DNA of 64,000 nt from Alistipes excrementigallinarum. GTDB taxonomy: Bacteria; Bacteroidota; Bacteroidia; Bacteroidales; Rikenellaceae. A program made the translations under genes and the position numbers. Where the stretch lies: positions 1-64,000 of the forward strand of contig DXIP01000014.1 in assembly GCA_019112825.1 (NCBI GenBank), given 5' to 3'. Of the stretch, positions 43,317 to 52,422 are shown one piece after another. The notes below the pieces were generated by a model that was given only the letters and a program-made list of their open reading frames with translations, did not search any database and was not told the DNA's origin. Position 1 is the stretch's first letter. Each line of letters begins with the position of its first letter.

Positions 43317-44786
43317 ATGAAACCATTGGAAGAACTTTTGCACGGCATTCCCGTCGAGGAGCTTGCGGGCCCCCGCGACGCCGCCATCGAGGCACTCGCC
43401 TTCGATTCGCGTGCCGTGCGGCCGGGAAGCTGCTTTTTCGCCATCCCCGGCACGCAGTGCGACGGGCACGACTTCATCGGGGCGGCGCTGGCCGCCGGAG
43501 CCGCGGCCGTCGTCTGCGAACGCATGCCCGCCGAGCGGCCCGAAGGGGTCGCCTTCGTCCGCGTGAAGGATGCCCATGGCGCCCTGGCCGATGCGGCGGC
43601 CGCCTTCTACGACCACCCGAGCCGCGCGCTGAAGCTCGTCGGTGTGACGGGCACCAACGGCAAGACGACCACCGCCACGCTGCTCTACGACCTGGTGCGT
43701 GCGCTCGGCTACCGCGCCGGCCTCATCTCGACGGTGGTCTACCGCATCGACGACGAGCGCATCGAGTCGACCCACACCACGCCCGACCCCGTGCGCCTCA
43801 ACGCCATGCTGCGCCGCATGGTCGACGCCGGGTGCAGCTACTGCTTCATGGAGTGCTCGTCGCACGCCATCGTCCAGGAGCGGACCCGCGGACTCGACTT
43901 CGCCGGAGGGCTCTTCACCAACATCACCCACGACCACCTCGACTACCACAAAACCTTCGCCGAGTACATCCGCGCCAAGAAGCTCTTCTTCGACCGGCTG
44001 CCGCAGGGGGCCTTCGCGCTGACCAACGCCGACGACCGCAACGGCGCGGTGATGCTCCAGAACACCGCCGCGCGGCGCTACACCTACTCGCTGCGCTCGA
44101 TGGCCGACTTCCGGGCCAAAATCCTCGAGATGCACCCCGACGGCATGCTGCTGCGCATCGACGGCAGCGAGGTGTGGGTCGGCTTCCTCGGGCGCTTCAA
44201 CGCCAGCAACCTGCTGGCCGTCTACGGCACGGCCTGCCTGCTGGGATTCGACCGCGCGGAGGTGCTGCGCGCCATGAGTGCACTGCACCCCGTGAGCGGA
44301 CGGCTGGAGTTCATCCGCGCCGCCAACGGCACCACCGCCGTGGTGGACTACGCCCATACGCCCGACGCGCTGGAGAACGTCCTCCAGACGCTCGACGAGG
44401 TGCGCCGCCCCACGCAGCGGCTCATCGTCGTCTGCGGCTGCGGCGGCGACCGCGACCGCACCAAGCGCCCCGAGATGGCGCAGATTGCCGTCAAGTACGC
44501 CTCGACGGCCATCTTCACCTCGGACAACCCGCGCCACGAGTCGCCCGAGGCGATTCTCGACGAGATGACGGCCGGACTGCAGCCCGGCGACCGCTACCTG
44601 CGCATCACCGACCGCGCCGAGGCCATCCGCACGGCCGTGATGCTCTCGGCTCCGGGCGACCTGCTGCTCGTGGCCGGCAAGGGGCACGAGACCTACCAGA
44701 TTGTGGGCGACAAGCGGCGCCACTTCGACGACCGCGAGGAGCTCCGCCGCGACTTCGCGGCGCTCGACGGCGGGACGGCCCGATAG
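43317..44786 (+). CDS. murE: UDP-MurNAc-L-Ala-D-Glu:meso-diaminopimelate ligase
   Basis: A 489-residue ATP-dependent ligase that adds the third amino acid of the peptidoglycan stem. VTGTNGKTTTATLL is the ATP loop, HTTPDPVRLNAML and ECSSHAIVQERTRGLDF are substrate contacts, FTNITHDHLDYHKTF carries the carbamylated-Lys neighbourhood, and DNPRHESP is the diaminopimelate-selective DNPR motif. Length is normal. mraY follows after 118 bases. The usual murF is not between them. Confidence 0.96.
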   Translation: MKPLEELLHGIPVEELAGPRDAAIEALAFDSRAVRPGSCFFAIPGTQCDGHDFIGAALAAGAAAVVCERMPAERPEGVAFVRVKDAHGALADAAAAFYDHPSRALKLVGVTGTNGKTTTATLLYDLVRALGYRAGLISTVVYRIDDERIESTHTTPDPVRLNAMLRRMVDAGCSYCFMECSSHAIVQERTRGLDFAGGLFTNITHDHLDYHKTFAEYIRAKKLFFDRLPQGAFALTNADDRNGAVMLQNTAARRYTYSLRSMADFRAKILEMHPDGMLLRIDGSEVWVGFLGRFNASNLLAVYGTACLLGFDRAEVLRAMSALHPVSGRLEFIRAANGTTAVVDYAHTPDALENVLQTLDEVRRPTQRLIVVCGCGGDRDRTKRPEMAQIAVKYASTAIFTSDNPRHESPEAILDEMTAGLQPGDRYLRITDRAEAIRTAVMLSAPGDLLLVAGKGHETYQIVGDKRRHFDDREELRRDFAALDGGTAR

Positions 44787-44904
44787 CCCCCCACCGCAAA
44801 CCGGACCGGCGCGAACGCCCGCCGCGGCCGCAACACGGCGCGAACCCGCCGGGCGCACGACACAGACACACGACACACGACACAACAAGAGAAACGACCT
44901 TACC

Positions 44905-46149
44905 ATGCTTTACCATCTTTTCCAGTACCTCGACCGCACCTACGACCTCCCGGGCTCGGGCATGTTCCAGTACCTCTCCTTCCGGGCGGCGGCGGCCATC
45001 ATCCTGGCACTGCTCATCGTCATCATCTTCGGACGCCGCATCATCGACCTGCTGCGCCGCCAGCAAATCGGCGAGGAGATTCGCGACCTGGGGCTCGAAG
45101 GACAGCTCCAGAAGCGCGGCACCCCGACCATGGGCGGCATCCTCATCCTGCTGGCCATCCTGGTTCCCACGCTGCTGGTGGGCAAGCTCGACAACATCTA
45201 CATCCAGCTGATGCTCGTCTCGACGCTCTGGCTCGGATTCATCGGCGGCCTGGACGACTACATCAAGGTCTTCCGCCACAACAAGGAGGGGCTCAAGGGG
45301 CGCTTCAAGATTGTGGGTCAGGTCGGACTGGGCATCATCGTCGGCACGACGATGTGGCTCTCGCAGGACATCGTCGTCCGCGAGAAGGTCGTCCAGCCGG
45401 TCGACACGCTCATCGTCGAGCAGGACGGAACCCCCGTGCAGGGCATCCACCAGAACGTGGTGCTCAGCTCCGAGAGCACGAAGACCACCAAGACGACCAT
45501 CCCCTTCATCAAGGACAACGAGCTGGACTACGCCTGGCTGACGGGCGGCAACGAGACGGCCGCCTGGCTGCTCTACGTCTTCGTGGCCATCTTCGTCATC
45601 ACGGCCGTCTCGAACGGCGCCAACCTCACCGACGGTCTGGACGGTCTGGCCACGGGCGTCTCGGCGCCGATTGTCGCCGTGCTGGGCGTGCTGGCCTACC
45701 TCTCGGGCCACATCGTCTATGCCGACTACCTCAACATCATGTACATCCCCGGGGCGGGCGAGCTGACGGTCTTCGCCGCCGCCTTCCTCGGCGCACTCAT
45801 CGGCTTCCTCTGGTACAACTCCTTCCCGGCGCAGATTTTCATGGGCGACACCGGCTCGCTCTCCATCGGCGGCATCATCGCCGTCTTCGCCCTCTGCATC
45901 CGCAAGGAGCTGCTGCTGCCGCTGCTCTGCGGCGTATTCCTGGTCGAGAGCCTCTCGGTGATGATGCAGGTCTCCTACTTCAAGTACACCAAGCACCGCT
46001 ACGGCGAGGGGCGCCGCATCCTGCTCATGGCCCCGCTCCACCACCACTACCAGAAGAAGAACATCTTCGAGACGAAGATTGTCGTCCGCTTCTGGATTAT
46101 CTCGCTGCTGCTGGCGGCCATCACGCTCGTGACGCTCAAAATCCGATAA
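44905..46149 (+). CDS. mraY: Phospho-N-acetylmuramoyl-pentapeptide transferase (MraY)
   Basis: A 414-residue membrane enzyme with about ten helices that makes lipid I from UDP-MurNAc-pentapeptide and undecaprenyl phosphate. GTPTMGGILIL, FIGGLDDYIKVFRHNKEGLKGRFK (DD motif), SNGANLTDGLDGLATG, FMGDTGSLSIGG and the cytoplasmic HHHYQKK are conserved. A loop of about 60 residues after helix 5 (VREKVVQPVDTLIVEQDGTP) is typical of Bacteroidota MraY. Start ATG 44905. Confidence 0.96.
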   Translation: MLYHLFQYLDRTYDLPGSGMFQYLSFRAAAAIILALLIVIIFGRRIIDLLRRQQIGEEIRDLGLEGQLQKRGTPTMGGILILLAILVPTLLVGKLDNIYIQLMLVSTLWLGFIGGLDDYIKVFRHNKEGLKGRFKIVGQVGLGIIVGTTMWLSQDIVVREKVVQPVDTLIVEQDGTPVQGIHQNVVLSSESTKTTKTTIPFIKDNELDYAWLTGGNETAAWLLYVFVAIFVITAVSNGANLTDGLDGLATGVSAPIVAVLGVLAYLSGHIVYADYLNIMYIPGAGELTVFAAAFLGALIGFLWYNSFPAQIFMGDTGSLSIGGIIAVFALCIRKELLLPLLCGVFLVESLSVMMQVSYFKYTKHRYGEGRRILLMAPLHHHYQKKNIFETKIVVRFWIISLLLAAITLVTLKIR

Positions 46150-46175
46150 ACCCAACCCTCAAAAAGTACAACCCC

Positions 46176-46889
46176 ATGCAAAAAACGCTTATTCTGCTCA
46201 TGCTGCTGGCGGCCGTCTCGTGCGGCGGCGACAGCCAGGCGCCCCGCATCGCGGCGTCGCTCGACGACGCGACGCTCGACGGCGTCGAATACGCCCCGCT
46301 TGAGGGCAGCCTCCAGGCCGGCAGCTATACGGCCGCCACGCCGCTCGGCGGCGGGTACGACATCCCCGACCAGGAGCGCGTGGAGTCGGTGCGGCTGCTC
46401 TTCACCACGCTCGACGGCTACCCCGAACAGTGGCAGCTGCTCCTCTTCCCGGGCGAGCGGCTCCGCATCGACGGAGTGCTCCACGACGACGAGGGCAATG
46501 CCGAGCTCGAAATCCGCGGCAGCGAACCCTACGAGACGCTCGACCGCGAGGAGTACCCCTTCCGCCCCCAAATCCGGCGGCTGACCACCCTCGAACGCAT
46601 CGTCGATGCGGGCGGACAGCTCGACGAGCAGCAGCAGCTCGAGCTCGACTCGCTCGCCGCCTGGCACCGCGCCTACCGCATCGAGTGCATCCGCACCAAC
46701 CCCGCATCGGCCGCCACGGCCGTACGGCTCTACGACCTGGCGCTCGAGACGGGGCGCGATTCGCTCTTCAGGGCGCTCTGGGCCGAACTGCCGGCCGAGG
46801 TGCGCGGCGGAAAATACAAACCCCTCTTCGACCTGCTGCAGCCCGCGGCGGCCGGTGAGGCGACTCCGGAAACCAACAACGCGTTATGA
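46176..46889 (+). CDS. Lipoprotein of unknown function inside the dcw cluster
   Basis: A 237-residue protein with a lipoprotein signal (MQKTLILLMLLAAVSC). It contains a beta-rich part (SVRLLFTTLDGYPEQWQLLLFPGERLRIDGVLHDDEGNAELEIRGSEPYETLD), similar in style to the N-terminal domain of Bacteroidota TlpA-type lipoproteins, then a helical part (LERIVDAGGQLDEQQQLELDSLAAWHRAYRIECIRTNP). No thioredoxin domain follows. It sits 26 bases after mraY and overlaps the murD start (ATGA), so it is translated with the cell-wall genes. No function can be assigned. Confidence 0.85.
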   Translation: MQKTLILLMLLAAVSCGGDSQAPRIAASLDDATLDGVEYAPLEGSLQAGSYTAATPLGGGYDIPDQERVESVRLLFTTLDGYPEQWQLLLFPGERLRIDGVLHDDEGNAELEIRGSEPYETLDREEYPFRPQIRRLTTLERIVDAGGQLDEQQQLELDSLAAWHRAYRIECIRTNPASAATAVRLYDLALETGRDSLFRALWAELPAEVRGGKYKPLFDLLQPAAAGEATPETNNAL

Positions 46890-48235
46890 AAAAGATAGTC
46901 GTTCTGGGCGGCGGAATCAGCGGTTACGGCTCCGCAATCCTCGCCCGCAAGAAGGGTTTCGACGTATTCCTCTCCGACTCGGGACGAATCGCCGACCGTT
47001 ACAAAGCCAAACTCGACGAGTGGGAGGTCCCCTACGAGGAGGGGGGCCACACCGAGGAGCGCATCCTCGCCGCCTCGGAGGTCATCAAGTCGCCGGGCAT
47101 CCCCGAATCGGCCCCCATCGTGCGCAAAATCCGCGAGGCGGGCATCCCCGTCATCTCGGAAATCGAGTTCGGCGGGCGCTACATCGGCCGCGCCCGCTGC
47201 ATCTGCATCACCGGCTCGAACGGCAAGACGACCACCACGTCGCTCATCTACAAAATCATGCGCGACGCCGGGATGAACGTCGCCCTGGGAGGCAACATCG
47301 GCGAGAGCTTCGCCTACTCGGTCGCCACGGGCAGCTACGACTGGTATGTGCTCGAACTGAGCTCGTTCCAGCTCGACGGCATGTACCGCTTCCGGGCTCA
47401 CATCGGCGTGCTGATGAACATCACGCCCGACCATCTGGACCGCTACGACCACTGCTTCCAGAACTACATCGACGCGAAGATGCGCATCACGCAGAACATG
47501 ACCTCGCGCGACTGGTTCGTCTACTCGGGCGACGACGAGACCATCTGGGCGCAGCTGCCGCACTACGACCTGCGCATGCGCCAGCTCCCCTTCGCGGCCC
47601 GCAACGCCGTGGCCAGCAGCGCAGGCGACGCCTTCCTGCTCGACGGCCGCTTCACCGCCACGGCGGGCAAGGCTTCGGTCGAAATCGACACCGCGAAGAT
47701 GCAGATTAAGGGGCTGCACAACGCCTACAACGCCATGGCCGCGGCGCTGGCGACGCTGGCCGCCGGCGTCGACCCCGAGCAGATACGCCGCTCCATCTAC
47801 GACTTCGCACCCGTCGAGCACCGGCTCGAACCGGTGGCCGAGCGCGGCGGCGTGCTCTGGCTCAACGACTCGAAGGCGACCAACGTCGACTCGGTGTGGT
47901 ACGCCCTCGAGGGGATGACGCGCCCCGTGGTCTGGATTGCCGGCGGCACGGACAAGGGCAACGACTACACGCCGCTCAAGAAGTTCGCCCGCGAGAAGGT
48001 CCACACGCTCGTCTGCATGGGGCTGGACAACGCCAAGCTGCTGCGCGAGTTCGAGGGGGTGGTGCCCCGCATCGTCTCGACCGACTCGCTCGACGCGGCG
48101 ATGCGTGCCGCACGCGAGGCGGCGCGTCCGGGCGACGTGGTGCTCCTCTCGCCGGCGTGCGCCAGCTTCGACCTCTTCAAGAACTACGAGAACCGCGGCG
48201 AGCTCTTCAAGCAGTGGGTGCTGAAGAACGCCTGA
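46886..48235 (+). CDS. murD: UDP-N-acetylmuramoylalanine-D-glutamate ligase
   Basis: A 449-residue ATP-dependent ligase that adds D-Glu to UDP-MurNAc-L-Ala. KIVVLGGGISGYGSAILARKKGFDVFLSD is the uracil-binding Rossmann part, CITGSNGKTTTTSLI the ATP loop, VLMNITPDHLDRY the metal-binding segment, and WLNDSKATNVDSVWYAL with WIAGGTDKGNDY the C-terminal domain motifs. It overlaps the preceding lipoprotein gene by four bases. Confidence 0.96.
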   Translation: MKKIVVLGGGISGYGSAILARKKGFDVFLSDSGRIADRYKAKLDEWEVPYEEGGHTEERILAASEVIKSPGIPESAPIVRKIREAGIPVISEIEFGGRYIGRARCICITGSNGKTTTTSLIYKIMRDAGMNVALGGNIGESFAYSVATGSYDWYVLELSSFQLDGMYRFRAHIGVLMNITPDHLDRYDHCFQNYIDAKMRITQNMTSRDWFVYSGDDETIWAQLPHYDLRMRQLPFAARNAVASSAGDAFLLDGRFTATAGKASVEIDTAKMQIKGLHNAYNAMAAALATLAAGVDPEQIRRSIYDFAPVEHRLEPVAERGGVLWLNDSKATNVDSVWYALEGMTRPVVWIAGGTDKGNDYTPLKKFAREKVHTLVCMGLDNAKLLREFEGVVPRIVSTDSLDAAMRAAREAARPGDVVLLSPACASFDLFKNYENRGELFKQWVLKNA

Positions 48236-48257
48236 CGATGAATCCCGCAACGGCACG

Positions 48258-49709
48258 ATGGAACGCACGACGATGAACAACGACGACACGACACCCCGCA
48301 GCGGGGCCGCAGGCGACGACGGGGCGCAGGCCGCATCGGAGCGGACGCGCCGCACGCGCGCGGAGCGCAGCGCCGGAGGGCGGACCGGAGGTTCGGGCGA
48401 CGCAGGCAGCTCAAGCGGCGCGGGCTCGGGTGCCGGTGCCGCGGCGGCAGCCGACGGCGGAGCCGCGGGCGGCCGGGGGCTGCATCTGGGGCGGCTCTTC
48501 AACGGCGACCGCGTGCTCTGGATTATCATCGCGGCGCTGGCCGTGATTTCGATTCTGGTGGTCTACTCGTCGACGGCCAAGATGGCCTACGACGCCCACA
48601 CGGCGCGCACGACCTACCACTTCCTGCGGCAGCAGGTCATGGTGCTCATCCTGAGCCTCGGGGCGATGATTGCCGTGCAGAAAATCGACAGCCGCGTCTA
48701 CCGCGCCCTGGCCAAGCCGGCCTACATCCTCAGCGTGCTGCTCACGCTGCTGGCCTACTTCATCGGCCGCACGACCAACGGCGCCGCCCGCTGGATTCCC
48801 CTCGGATTCTTCGACCTGCAGCCCTCCGAGGCGCTGAAGGTAGCCACGGTGCTCTTCCTGGCCCGCCAGCTGGGCAGCCGCCAGAGCCGCATCGACAAGA
48901 TACGGATTGTACCCTCGCTCAAGTTCTGGACCTGGCGCCGCTCGCGCGAGCAGCGCCGCATCTGGCGCGAGGGTACGTGGCCCATCCTGATGCCGGTGGC
49001 CGTCTCGGCGCTGGTCATCTTCCCGGCCCACACCTCGTCGGCCGTGCTGGTCTGCATGGCCTCGTGGGTGATGATGCTCATCGGGCGGGTCAACTTCCGC
49101 GAGCTGATGAAGCTGGTGTGGCTGGGCGTTGCGGCCGTGCTGCTGGTCTGGATGCTCAACCTGGGGCGCAGCGAGACGGCCGAGGGGCGCGTCGGCACGT
49201 GGCTCCACCTCTGGACCACGTCGCAGACCGAGAAGCCCATCGAGCATCTGACCGACACCGAGCGCTCGATGATTGCCATCCACAACGGCGGACTGCTGGG
49301 CGAGGGGGCCGGGCAGAGCGCCATGCGCGTGGAGATGATTCACCCCGAGAGCGACTACGCCTACGCCTTCTTCGTCGAGGAGTACGGCATCGTGCTGGCC
49401 GTGGTGCTGCTGATGCTCTACCTGTGGATTTTCTTCCGCGCCATCGAGATTTTCCGCCGCTGCGGCACCGCCTTCCCGGGGCTCATGGTGCTGGGGCTGG
49501 CGCTGCTCATCACCTGCCAGGCGCTGCTGCACGTGATGGTGACCGTCAACCTGATTCCCGAGACGGGGCAGACGCTGCCGCTCATCTCGCGCGGCGGTTC
49601 GTCGGTGCTCTTCACCACCATCGCGCTGGGGATGATTCTGAGCGTCAGCCGTCAGAACGACGAGCAGTCGCACGACCGGCCCCGCGGCGAGACGATGTAC
49701 GAAAAATAG
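48258..49709 (+). CDS. ftsW: Septal peptidoglycan polymerase FtsW (SEDS) with Ala/Gly-rich N-terminus
   Basis: A 483-residue SEDS-family protein with about ten membrane helices that polymerises glycan at the septum with FtsI. LIGRVNFRELMKLVWLG, GRTTNGAARWIPLGFFDLQPSEALKVA, HNGGLLGEGAGQSAMR and the C-terminal NLIPETGQTLPLISRGGSSVLFTTIALGMIL are diagnostic. The first 70 residues are low-complexity (GDAGSSSGAGSGAGAAAAADGGAAGG), unusual for FtsW. Start could be 48258 or the ATG at 48273. It is the last gene of the cluster here. Confidence 0.94.
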   Translation: MERTTMNNDDTTPRSGAAGDDGAQAASERTRRTRAERSAGGRTGGSGDAGSSSGAGSGAGAAAAADGGAAGGRGLHLGRLFNGDRVLWIIIAALAVISILVVYSSTAKMAYDAHTARTTYHFLRQQVMVLILSLGAMIAVQKIDSRVYRALAKPAYILSVLLTLLAYFIGRTTNGAARWIPLGFFDLQPSEALKVATVLFLARQLGSRQSRIDKIRIVPSLKFWTWRRSREQRRIWREGTWPILMPVAVSALVIFPAHTSSAVLVCMASWVMMLIGRVNFRELMKLVWLGVAAVLLVWMLNLGRSETAEGRVGTWLHLWTTSQTEKPIEHLTDTERSMIAIHNGGLLGEGAGQSAMRVEMIHPESDYAYAFFVEEYGIVLAVVLLMLYLWIFFRAIEIFRRCGTAFPGLMVLGLALLITCQALLHVMVTVNLIPETGQTLPLISRGGSSVLFTTIALGMILSVSRQNDEQSHDRPRGETMYEK

Positions 49710-49928
49710 TCCCCCGGAGGGAGGGGGCCGGGCGGAACCGGAGCGTGAAGCCGGAGACGGAGACGGAGACAGGGACCGGGCGGGCCGGGACCACTGTCGG
49801 AAGACCGGGCGAGACGGGATGAATGCCGGGGACCGGGGCAAACCGGACCTGCCGGAGCAAACCGGAGCAAACCGGAGCAAACGCCGGGGCAAACCGGGGC
49901 CATCCGCAACCCAAAAACAAGAGACGAA
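49710..49928. repeat. Gap with 6-bp and 10-bp minisatellites
   Basis: ggagacggagacggagac occurs near 49756-49775, and the ten-base unit accggagcaa is repeated three times from 49851 and then continues in degenerate form. No gene or terminator is seen. Confidence 0.65.
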
Positions 49929-50324
49929 ATGGAGGATATCAGACTCGACAAATATCTGTGGGCCGTGCGGGTCTTCAAGACCCGGAGCGATGCGGCCGAT
50001 GCCATCCGCACCAACAAGGTGACGGTCAACGGCGCCTATGCCAAGCCTTCGCGCGAGGTGAAAATCGGCGACCTGATAGCCGTGCGCAAGCAGCAGGTGA
50101 CCTATTCGTACAAGGTGCTCGACCTGGTGTCGAGCCGCCAGCCGGCGAAGAACGTGCCGCTCTACTGCCTCGACGTCACGCCGCAGGAGGAGCGCGACAA
50201 GCTCAACATCCCGCGCGAGACGGTCTTCGTCTTCCGCGAGCGCGGCACGGGACGCCCCACCAAGAAGGAGCGGCGCGAACTGGACACGCTGATGGACGAA
50301 ATCTACTACGACGACGAGGAGTAG
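49929..50324 (+). CDS. hslR: S4-domain RNA-binding protein (HslR-like)
   Basis: A 131-residue protein. The S4 fold runs from RLDKYLWAVRVFKTRSDAADAIRTNKVTVNGAYAKPSREVKIGDLIAVRKQQ, which is the HslR (Hsp15) pattern, and the basic/acidic tail GRPTKKERRELDTLMDEIYYDDEE is typical of the Bacteroidota version. E. coli Hsp15 binds 50S subunits carrying a stalled peptidyl-tRNA. In many Bacteroidota the gene follows rplY-pth; here those two lie 2.1 kb away on the other strand with a lipoprotein gene between. A strong terminator follows. Confidence 0.9.
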   Translation: MEDIRLDKYLWAVRVFKTRSDAADAIRTNKVTVNGAYAKPSREVKIGDLIAVRKQQVTYSYKVLDLVSSRQPAKNVPLYCLDVTPQEERDKLNIPRETVFVFRERGTGRPTKKERRELDTLMDEIYYDDEE

Positions 50325-50446
50325 CCCCGTCAGCGGGGGCATGGGAAGGCCCGCTGCGAAAACATACTGGCCCTTCAGCCGCCGGGAATGCCGGCCCTCT
50401 TGCCGGAACATACTGGAAAAGGCTCCGACGCCGGAGATATATTGGA

Positions 50447-50482
50447 AAAAACCTCTGCCGCACGCGTGCGGCAGAGGTTTTT
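50447..50482. terminator. Bidirectional intrinsic terminator
   Basis: aaaaaacctctgccgcac pairs with gtgcggcagaggtttttt around gc; perfect 18-base stem with T-tracts on both strands. It separates converging hslR and the FN3 lipoprotein gene. Just upstream, catactgga-like words repeat (50370-50450). Confidence 0.95.
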
Positions 50483-50547
50483 TCATTCGGGTTGCCAACC
50501 CTGACGGGGCGGCACGGGGCGCACCGATTAACGTCGGTTAGCACCGG

Positions 50548-52053
50548 TTAGCGCCGGAGCAGGCCGAGCGTACGGGCGCCCACCGAGGAGCCCTCGGCTG
50601 CCGGCGTACGGAGCACCACCTTGCAGAGCTTCGTCGTCGCCTTGAACTCGGTGTCGCTCAGTCCGTAGGCAAAGGCGATGTACTCCGTGTCGGGGTCGAG
50701 CGGCATGTAGCGCGTCATGGTGAAGCTCTCGTTCAGGAGCATCATCGAGTAGAAGTCGCCGTAGTCGTTCCAGAGCTTCTCCATATCCTTGGCCAGAATC
50801 TCCTCGTCGCTCAGGCCGGCGAAGTCGGCCAGCTTGGTCAGCTCGCACCGGTAGGGAACCGCCTCGGAGGTGGGGATGAACTTGATTTGCGCATTCTCGA
50901 TGCCCCACGACACCACCTCGATGCGAATCGGGTCGTCGCCGCCGGCGGCATCCTTCAGCATGAAGGGCTCGGTGGTGAACAGACGGGTCGTCGCCGCGGC
51001 GCGCAGACCGTGCTGGCCCACACCGAAGGCGAAGCCCACGTACTCGGTATTGGCCGCGAACTCGGCATAGGAGAAGGTGTAGTTTCCCTTGTGGCACTGC
51101 TCGGCCACCACCGTAGCGTAGTCCGAGCTGGAGATGTACTCGTTCAGGTCGTCGAGGCAGAGGTTGATGATGCCCTCCTCGCCCAGCGCGTCGAGGTTTT
51201 CACGCAGCACGAAGAAGCAGTAGTAGTATTCGTCGGCGGTCGAGGGGGTCACCTGCAGCCGGGCGCTCACGTCGGTCAGGTCGACCACTTCGAGCCCAAG
51301 AGTCATCGACGAGGGCTGCACCGTAGGTTCGGGCTTGGTGCGGAACGAGGCGCTGACCAACTCGGAGGTCGCCTTGCCCGAGTAGTCGAGGCCGAAGACA
51401 TACTCGACATACTCCGTATCGCCCGCCAGCTCCTCGGCCGTCACGAAGCTCTGCGTGCCGGTGAAGAGGAGCCCCATCGAGCGGCAGAACTCCTCGAAGC
51501 TCATGGCGTTGAGCTCGGCGGCGCCGGTAATCTGGGCTATCTGGGCGTCGATGAGCTCCTTCTCCGAGGGGAAGGCGTCGAACTCGGCGCGCGGCAGGAC
51601 GTTGCAGAAGTAGGTCATCGAGGGGTCGGCCGGCGTGACGGTCACCTCGGCACTGTAGAAGGTCACCTCACCGAGCGTGATGGCGAAGGGCGGCTGGGGC
51701 GTTTCTCCTGTTGTGGCGCTCGTCGAGGACCACTCGGAGTCACTCCAGCGCGTGAGGTCGCCCGAGACGGCCTTCACCCGGAAGGCGTACTGCGTCGAGG
51801 GGGTCAGCCCTTCGAAGCGGACCGAGGTCTCGTTCGTGTAGACCTCCTCGCCCTCGTTGAAGCGGTAGGCATAGCATTTGGCCTCGGAGACGGCCTCCCA
51901 CGTGAAGGTGAGCGAGACGTCGTCGCCCGTCGAAGCGAGCGATGCGGGGGCGGGAAGCTGTGAGACGGGTTCCGGCGAGTCGGAGTCATTGCCGCACGAC
52001 ACGAGGAGGGGGAGCAGTGCTGTCAGCACGCAAAACAGACGGAATTTTTTCAT
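50548..52053 (-). CDS. Lipoprotein with a fibronectin type III domain and internal repeats
   Basis: A 501-residue surface or periplasmic lipoprotein (signal MKKFRLFCVLTALLPLLVSC). Residues about 35-120 form an FN3 domain (LTFTWEAVSEAKCYAYRFNEGEEVYTNETSVRFEGLTPSTQYAFRVKAV). It is followed by three related blocks of about 120 residues. Each opens with ITLGEVTFYSAEVTVTPADP-, LGLEVVDLTDVSARLQVTPS- or IEVVSWGIENAQIKFIPTSE-like strands and ends in a DTEYVEYVFGLDYSG-, NTEYVGFAFGVGQHG- or DTEYIAFAYGLSDTE-like strand. Such proteins are common in gut Bacteroidota, usually of unknown role in glycan or host contact. It has its own promoter and terminator. Confidence 0.88.
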   Translation of the reverse strand: MKKFRLFCVLTALLPLLVSCGNDSDSPEPVSQLPAPASLASTGDDVSLTFTWEAVSEAKCYAYRFNEGEEVYTNETSVRFEGLTPSTQYAFRVKAVSGDLTRWSDSEWSSTSATTGETPQPPFAITLGEVTFYSAEVTVTPADPSMTYFCNVLPRAEFDAFPSEKELIDAQIAQITGAAELNAMSFEEFCRSMGLLFTGTQSFVTAEELAGDTEYVEYVFGLDYSGKATSELVSASFRTKPEPTVQPSSMTLGLEVVDLTDVSARLQVTPSTADEYYYCFFVLRENLDALGEEGIINLCLDDLNEYISSSDYATVVAEQCHKGNYTFSYAEFAANTEYVGFAFGVGQHGLRAAATTRLFTTEPFMLKDAAGGDDPIRIEVVSWGIENAQIKFIPTSEAVPYRCELTKLADFAGLSDEEILAKDMEKLWNDYGDFYSMMLLNESFTMTRYMPLDPDTEYIAFAYGLSDTEFKATTKLCKVVLRTPAAEGSSVGARTLGLLRR

Positions 52054-52120
52054 AAGGTATCATTTAGTTAAGGGTGTGTTTTGAGGATGGGTTTTTCTTG
52101 TTTTTTAGGGATGGGTTTTA

Positions 52121-52151
52121 CAAAGATAGAGATTGTTTTGAAAAAAGCAAG
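52121..52151 (-). promoter_or_regulatory. Promoter of the FN3 lipoprotein gene
   Basis: On the minus strand TATCTTTG (52121-52128) has CTTG 19 bases upstream (52148-52151), one mismatch to TTTG. The leader to the ATG is about 60 bases and T/C-rich on that strand. Confidence 0.7.
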
Positions 52152-52350
52152 CGTTTCGGCCGCTCTCCCCCACACTTTTAGCGCGCACCCTGCCCGACCC
52201 CGCTCCGAACGGCGCCCGGGCAACTGCGGCCACTCATACAAAAAAGAGCGGTGCCTCCCGCCCCACCGCACGCAAAAAAGGTGCGCCGCCCCACGCAAAG
52301 GGAGCAGCGACCCCTACACCCGCACGTTTCGTCGGGCGCCCTCACCGCGC

Positions 52351-52388
52351 AAAAAAAGGAGCGGCGACCCTCCACGGGTCACCGCTCC
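52351..52388 (-). terminator. Intrinsic terminator of rplY-pth
   Basis: ggagcggcgaccc pairs with gggtcaccgctcc; on the minus strand seven T follow (complement of 52351-52357). It lies 35 bases past the pth stop. Upstream on the plus strand are two further fragments with aaaaaagagcgg and aaaaaaggtgcg beginnings. Confidence 0.88.
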
Positions 52389-52422
52389 CTCGTTCGGGCG
52401 CTCCGCCGCACCGGGCAGAGCC

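Noticed and set aside
40740..44906. A 1388-codon open frame antisense to ftsI and murE
   Set aside because: It is the shadow of GC-rich codon bias; the sense strand carries complete conserved division and cell-wall genes.
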